A DNA stretch of 7,961 nucleotides from positions 1 to 7,961 of the forward strand of contig JALNXP010000109.1 in assembly GCA_023230285.1 (NCBI GenBank). The letters run 5' to 3'. The notes below the pieces were generated by a model that saw only the letters and a program-made list of their open reading frames with translations, ran no database searches and had not been told where the DNA came from. The stretch comes from Bacteroidales bacterium (lineage in GTDB: Bacteria; Bacteroidota; Bacteroidia; Bacteroidales; BM520). The translations under genes and the position numbers were made by a program. This document shows, one piece after another, positions 6,745 to 7,961 of the stretch (positions are counted from its first letter, which is position 1; the number at the start of each line of letters is the position of its first letter).

Positions 6745-7827
6745 ATGCTGAAGTTTATCTTAAGTAGATTATGGTACGGCGTACTTGTAATGCTTGGCGT
6801 TATAGTCATTGTTTTCGTGCTGTTCCAAATTCTACCCGGAGATGCCTCACGTATGCTTATCGGACAACGTACCGACATTAGTACAACCGAAGCCATAAAA
6901 AAAGAATTGGGCATTGACCAACCAAAGTTTAAACAACTGATAAGCTATATCAATGATATGATGCCTGTTTCAATTCATAACTCCGTTGATAAAGAAAACT
7001 TTTTTTATCTTGATGAAGCTAAATATGCCAACTATCTGTCCATACTGTCATTTAAAAAGCATAAAGTGATTTTAAAAGCTCCATACTTAAAACGTTCTTT
7101 TCAAACACAACGTCCTGTAAATGAGATGATTTCTCAGGCTTTTCCCAAAACATTCATACTTGCTGTAGTCGCAATGTCTTTTGCTTTAATAATAGGTATA
7201 TTATTAGGTATAATATCAGCGATTTTCAAAAACACTTTTATTGACAGAACTACCTTAGTCGGCTCTGTGTTTGGCATGGCTTTACCTTCTTTTTTCTTTG
7301 CAATATTGCTCGCATGGGTATTTGCATATTTGTTAGGCAATTTTACGCATTTGAATATGACAGGCAGCTTGTATACCATAGATGATTTCGGAAATGGACA
7401 AATACTGACTGCAAAAAACTTGATTTTACCTGCTTTTGCTCTTGGCATCAGACCACTGGCTGTAATTACCGAACTTACACGAGCATCATTATTAGATGTA
7501 TTCTCTATGGATTATATAAAAACAGCAAAGGCAAAAGGACTTAGTAACCAAAGAGTTATCTTTAAGCACGCCCTGAAAAACTCCCTTAATCCTGTAATAT
7601 CCTCCTCTACCGGATGGTTTGCATCTATGCTCGCCGGTTCGGTTTTTGTAGAGTATGTCTTCGATTGGAAGGGTATGGGAACACTTATTGTTGATGCTTT
7701 AGATAAATATGATATGCCGGTGTTGATGGGCTGTATTGTATTTATTTCTTTAATTCTAATTATTTTAAATATCTTTGCCGATATTTTATATGCTATAATA
7801 GACCCTAAAGTAAAACTTAACGAATAA
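6745..7827 (+). CDS. ABC transporter permease, DppB/OppB type
   Basis: This 360-residue inner-membrane protein has the architecture of the first permease of dipeptide/oligopeptide/nickel ABC importers. An N-terminal membrane segment (about 11-30) leads into LPGDASRMLIG (30-40) and LGID (55-58). A periplasmic loop then runs to LKRSFQTQRPV (115-125). The permease domain spans about 130-355, with further membrane segments near 136-160, 170-198, 225-243, 285-305 and 326-351. The ATPase-contacting EAA loop is clear: YIKTAKAKGLSNQRVIFKHA (257-276), then LKNSLNPVI, with G265 as its invariant Gly. It is slightly longer than classical DppB (about 340) because residues about 60-115 form an enlarged loop. 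No ATPase, second permease or binding protein is in the window, so the substrate cannot be assigned and partners must be encoded elsewhere. An upstream ATG at 6737 runs into a stop after four codons, supporting the ATG at 6745. Confidence 0.9.
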   Translation: MLKFILSRLWYGVLVMLGVIVIVFVLFQILPGDASRMLIGQRTDISTTEAIKKELGIDQPKFKQLISYINDMMPVSIHNSVDKENFFYLDEAKYANYLSILSFKKHKVILKAPYLKRSFQTQRPVNEMISQAFPKTFILAVVAMSFALIIGILLGIISAIFKNTFIDRTTLVGSVFGMALPSFFFAILLAWVFAYLLGNFTHLNMTGSLYTIDDFGNGQILTAKNLILPAFALGIRPLAVITELTRASLLDVFSMDYIKTAKAKGLSNQRVIFKHALKNSLNPVISSSTGWFASMLAGSVFVEYVFDWKGMGTLIVDALDKYDMPVLMGCIVFISLILIILNIFADILYAIIDPKVKLNE

Positions 7828-7854
7828 ATTAATAATCAATTAAATACTTTCAAA

Positions 7855-7961
7855 ATGAGAAAAAAAATTGTTGCCGGCAACTGGAAAATGAACTTAACAT
7901 TTTCAGAGGCAGAAGACCTGTTGTTTGATCTTAATGATGAATTAATAAGTGAACCTCCTAA
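7855..7961 (+). CDS. tpiA: Triosephosphate isomerase, N-terminal 35 residues, partial
   Basis: The frame starts at ATG 7855 and runs off the right edge after 35 codons plus two bases. The N-terminus MRKKIVAGNWKMN is the signature first strand of triosephosphate isomerase, with N9 and K11 as the active-site Asn and Lys. It is followed by the expected first helix (FSEAEDLLFDLNDEL). The enzyme interconverts dihydroxyacetone phosphate and glyceraldehyde 3-phosphate in the cytoplasm. The start is 27 bp after the permease stop with no visible terminator, so it is probably co-transcribed as the fourth gene of the operon. The catalytic His and Glu lie beyond the window. Confidence 0.95.
   Translation, partial: MRKKIVAGNWKMNLTFSEAEDLLFDLNDELISEPP

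Noticed and set aside
1..7961. Defence island, prophage, insertion sequence or CRISPR array
   Set aside because: No transposase, integrase, Cas, nuclease-effector or regularly spaced repeat array is visible; the Nmad1 gene alone is not evidence of phage origin because its neighbours are housekeeping genes.

Overview
The window is an AT-rich stretch of a Bacteroidota chromosome, most likely from the order Bacteroidales. Four things point there: a gingipain-type (C25) protease precursor of the kind exported by type IX secretion, promoter elements of the form TAnnTTTG, weak or absent Shine-Dalgarno sequences, and a gene run (Nmad1/DUF1599, a BT_3928-like DoxX protein, then tpiA) that I recall from Bacteroides genomes. 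The genus cannot be read from the sequence.

Left half, minus strand (4728 down to 1): polA (DNA polymerase I), then a 176-bp intergenic region with its own promoter-like element and two kinds of repeat, then folB (dihydroneopterin aldolase), and 23 bp later the start of a secreted C25 cysteine protease that runs off the left edge. The C25 gene is open at position 1: its catalytic His is in view but its catalytic Cys and C-terminal sorting domain would lie outside.

Centre (4729-4900): a 172-bp divergent promoter region separating polA from the rightward genes.

Right half, plus strand (4901-7961): a tightly packed probable operon. It holds an Nmad1/DUF1599 protein built from two copies of one domain, a DoxX/MauE-like membrane protein fused to a cysteine-free thioredoxin-like C-terminal part, a DppB/OppB-type ABC permease without partner subunits in view, and the first 35 codons of tpiA (triosephosphate isomerase), cut by the right edge. 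Gaps are 5, 21 and 27 bp.

Most of the window is housekeeping DNA and I see no clear new multi-gene system. The points most worth a second look are the loss of three of four proofreading carboxylates in Pol I, the duplicated Nmad1 protein tied by synteny to a redox-like membrane protein and a glycolytic gene, and the repeats upstream of folB.
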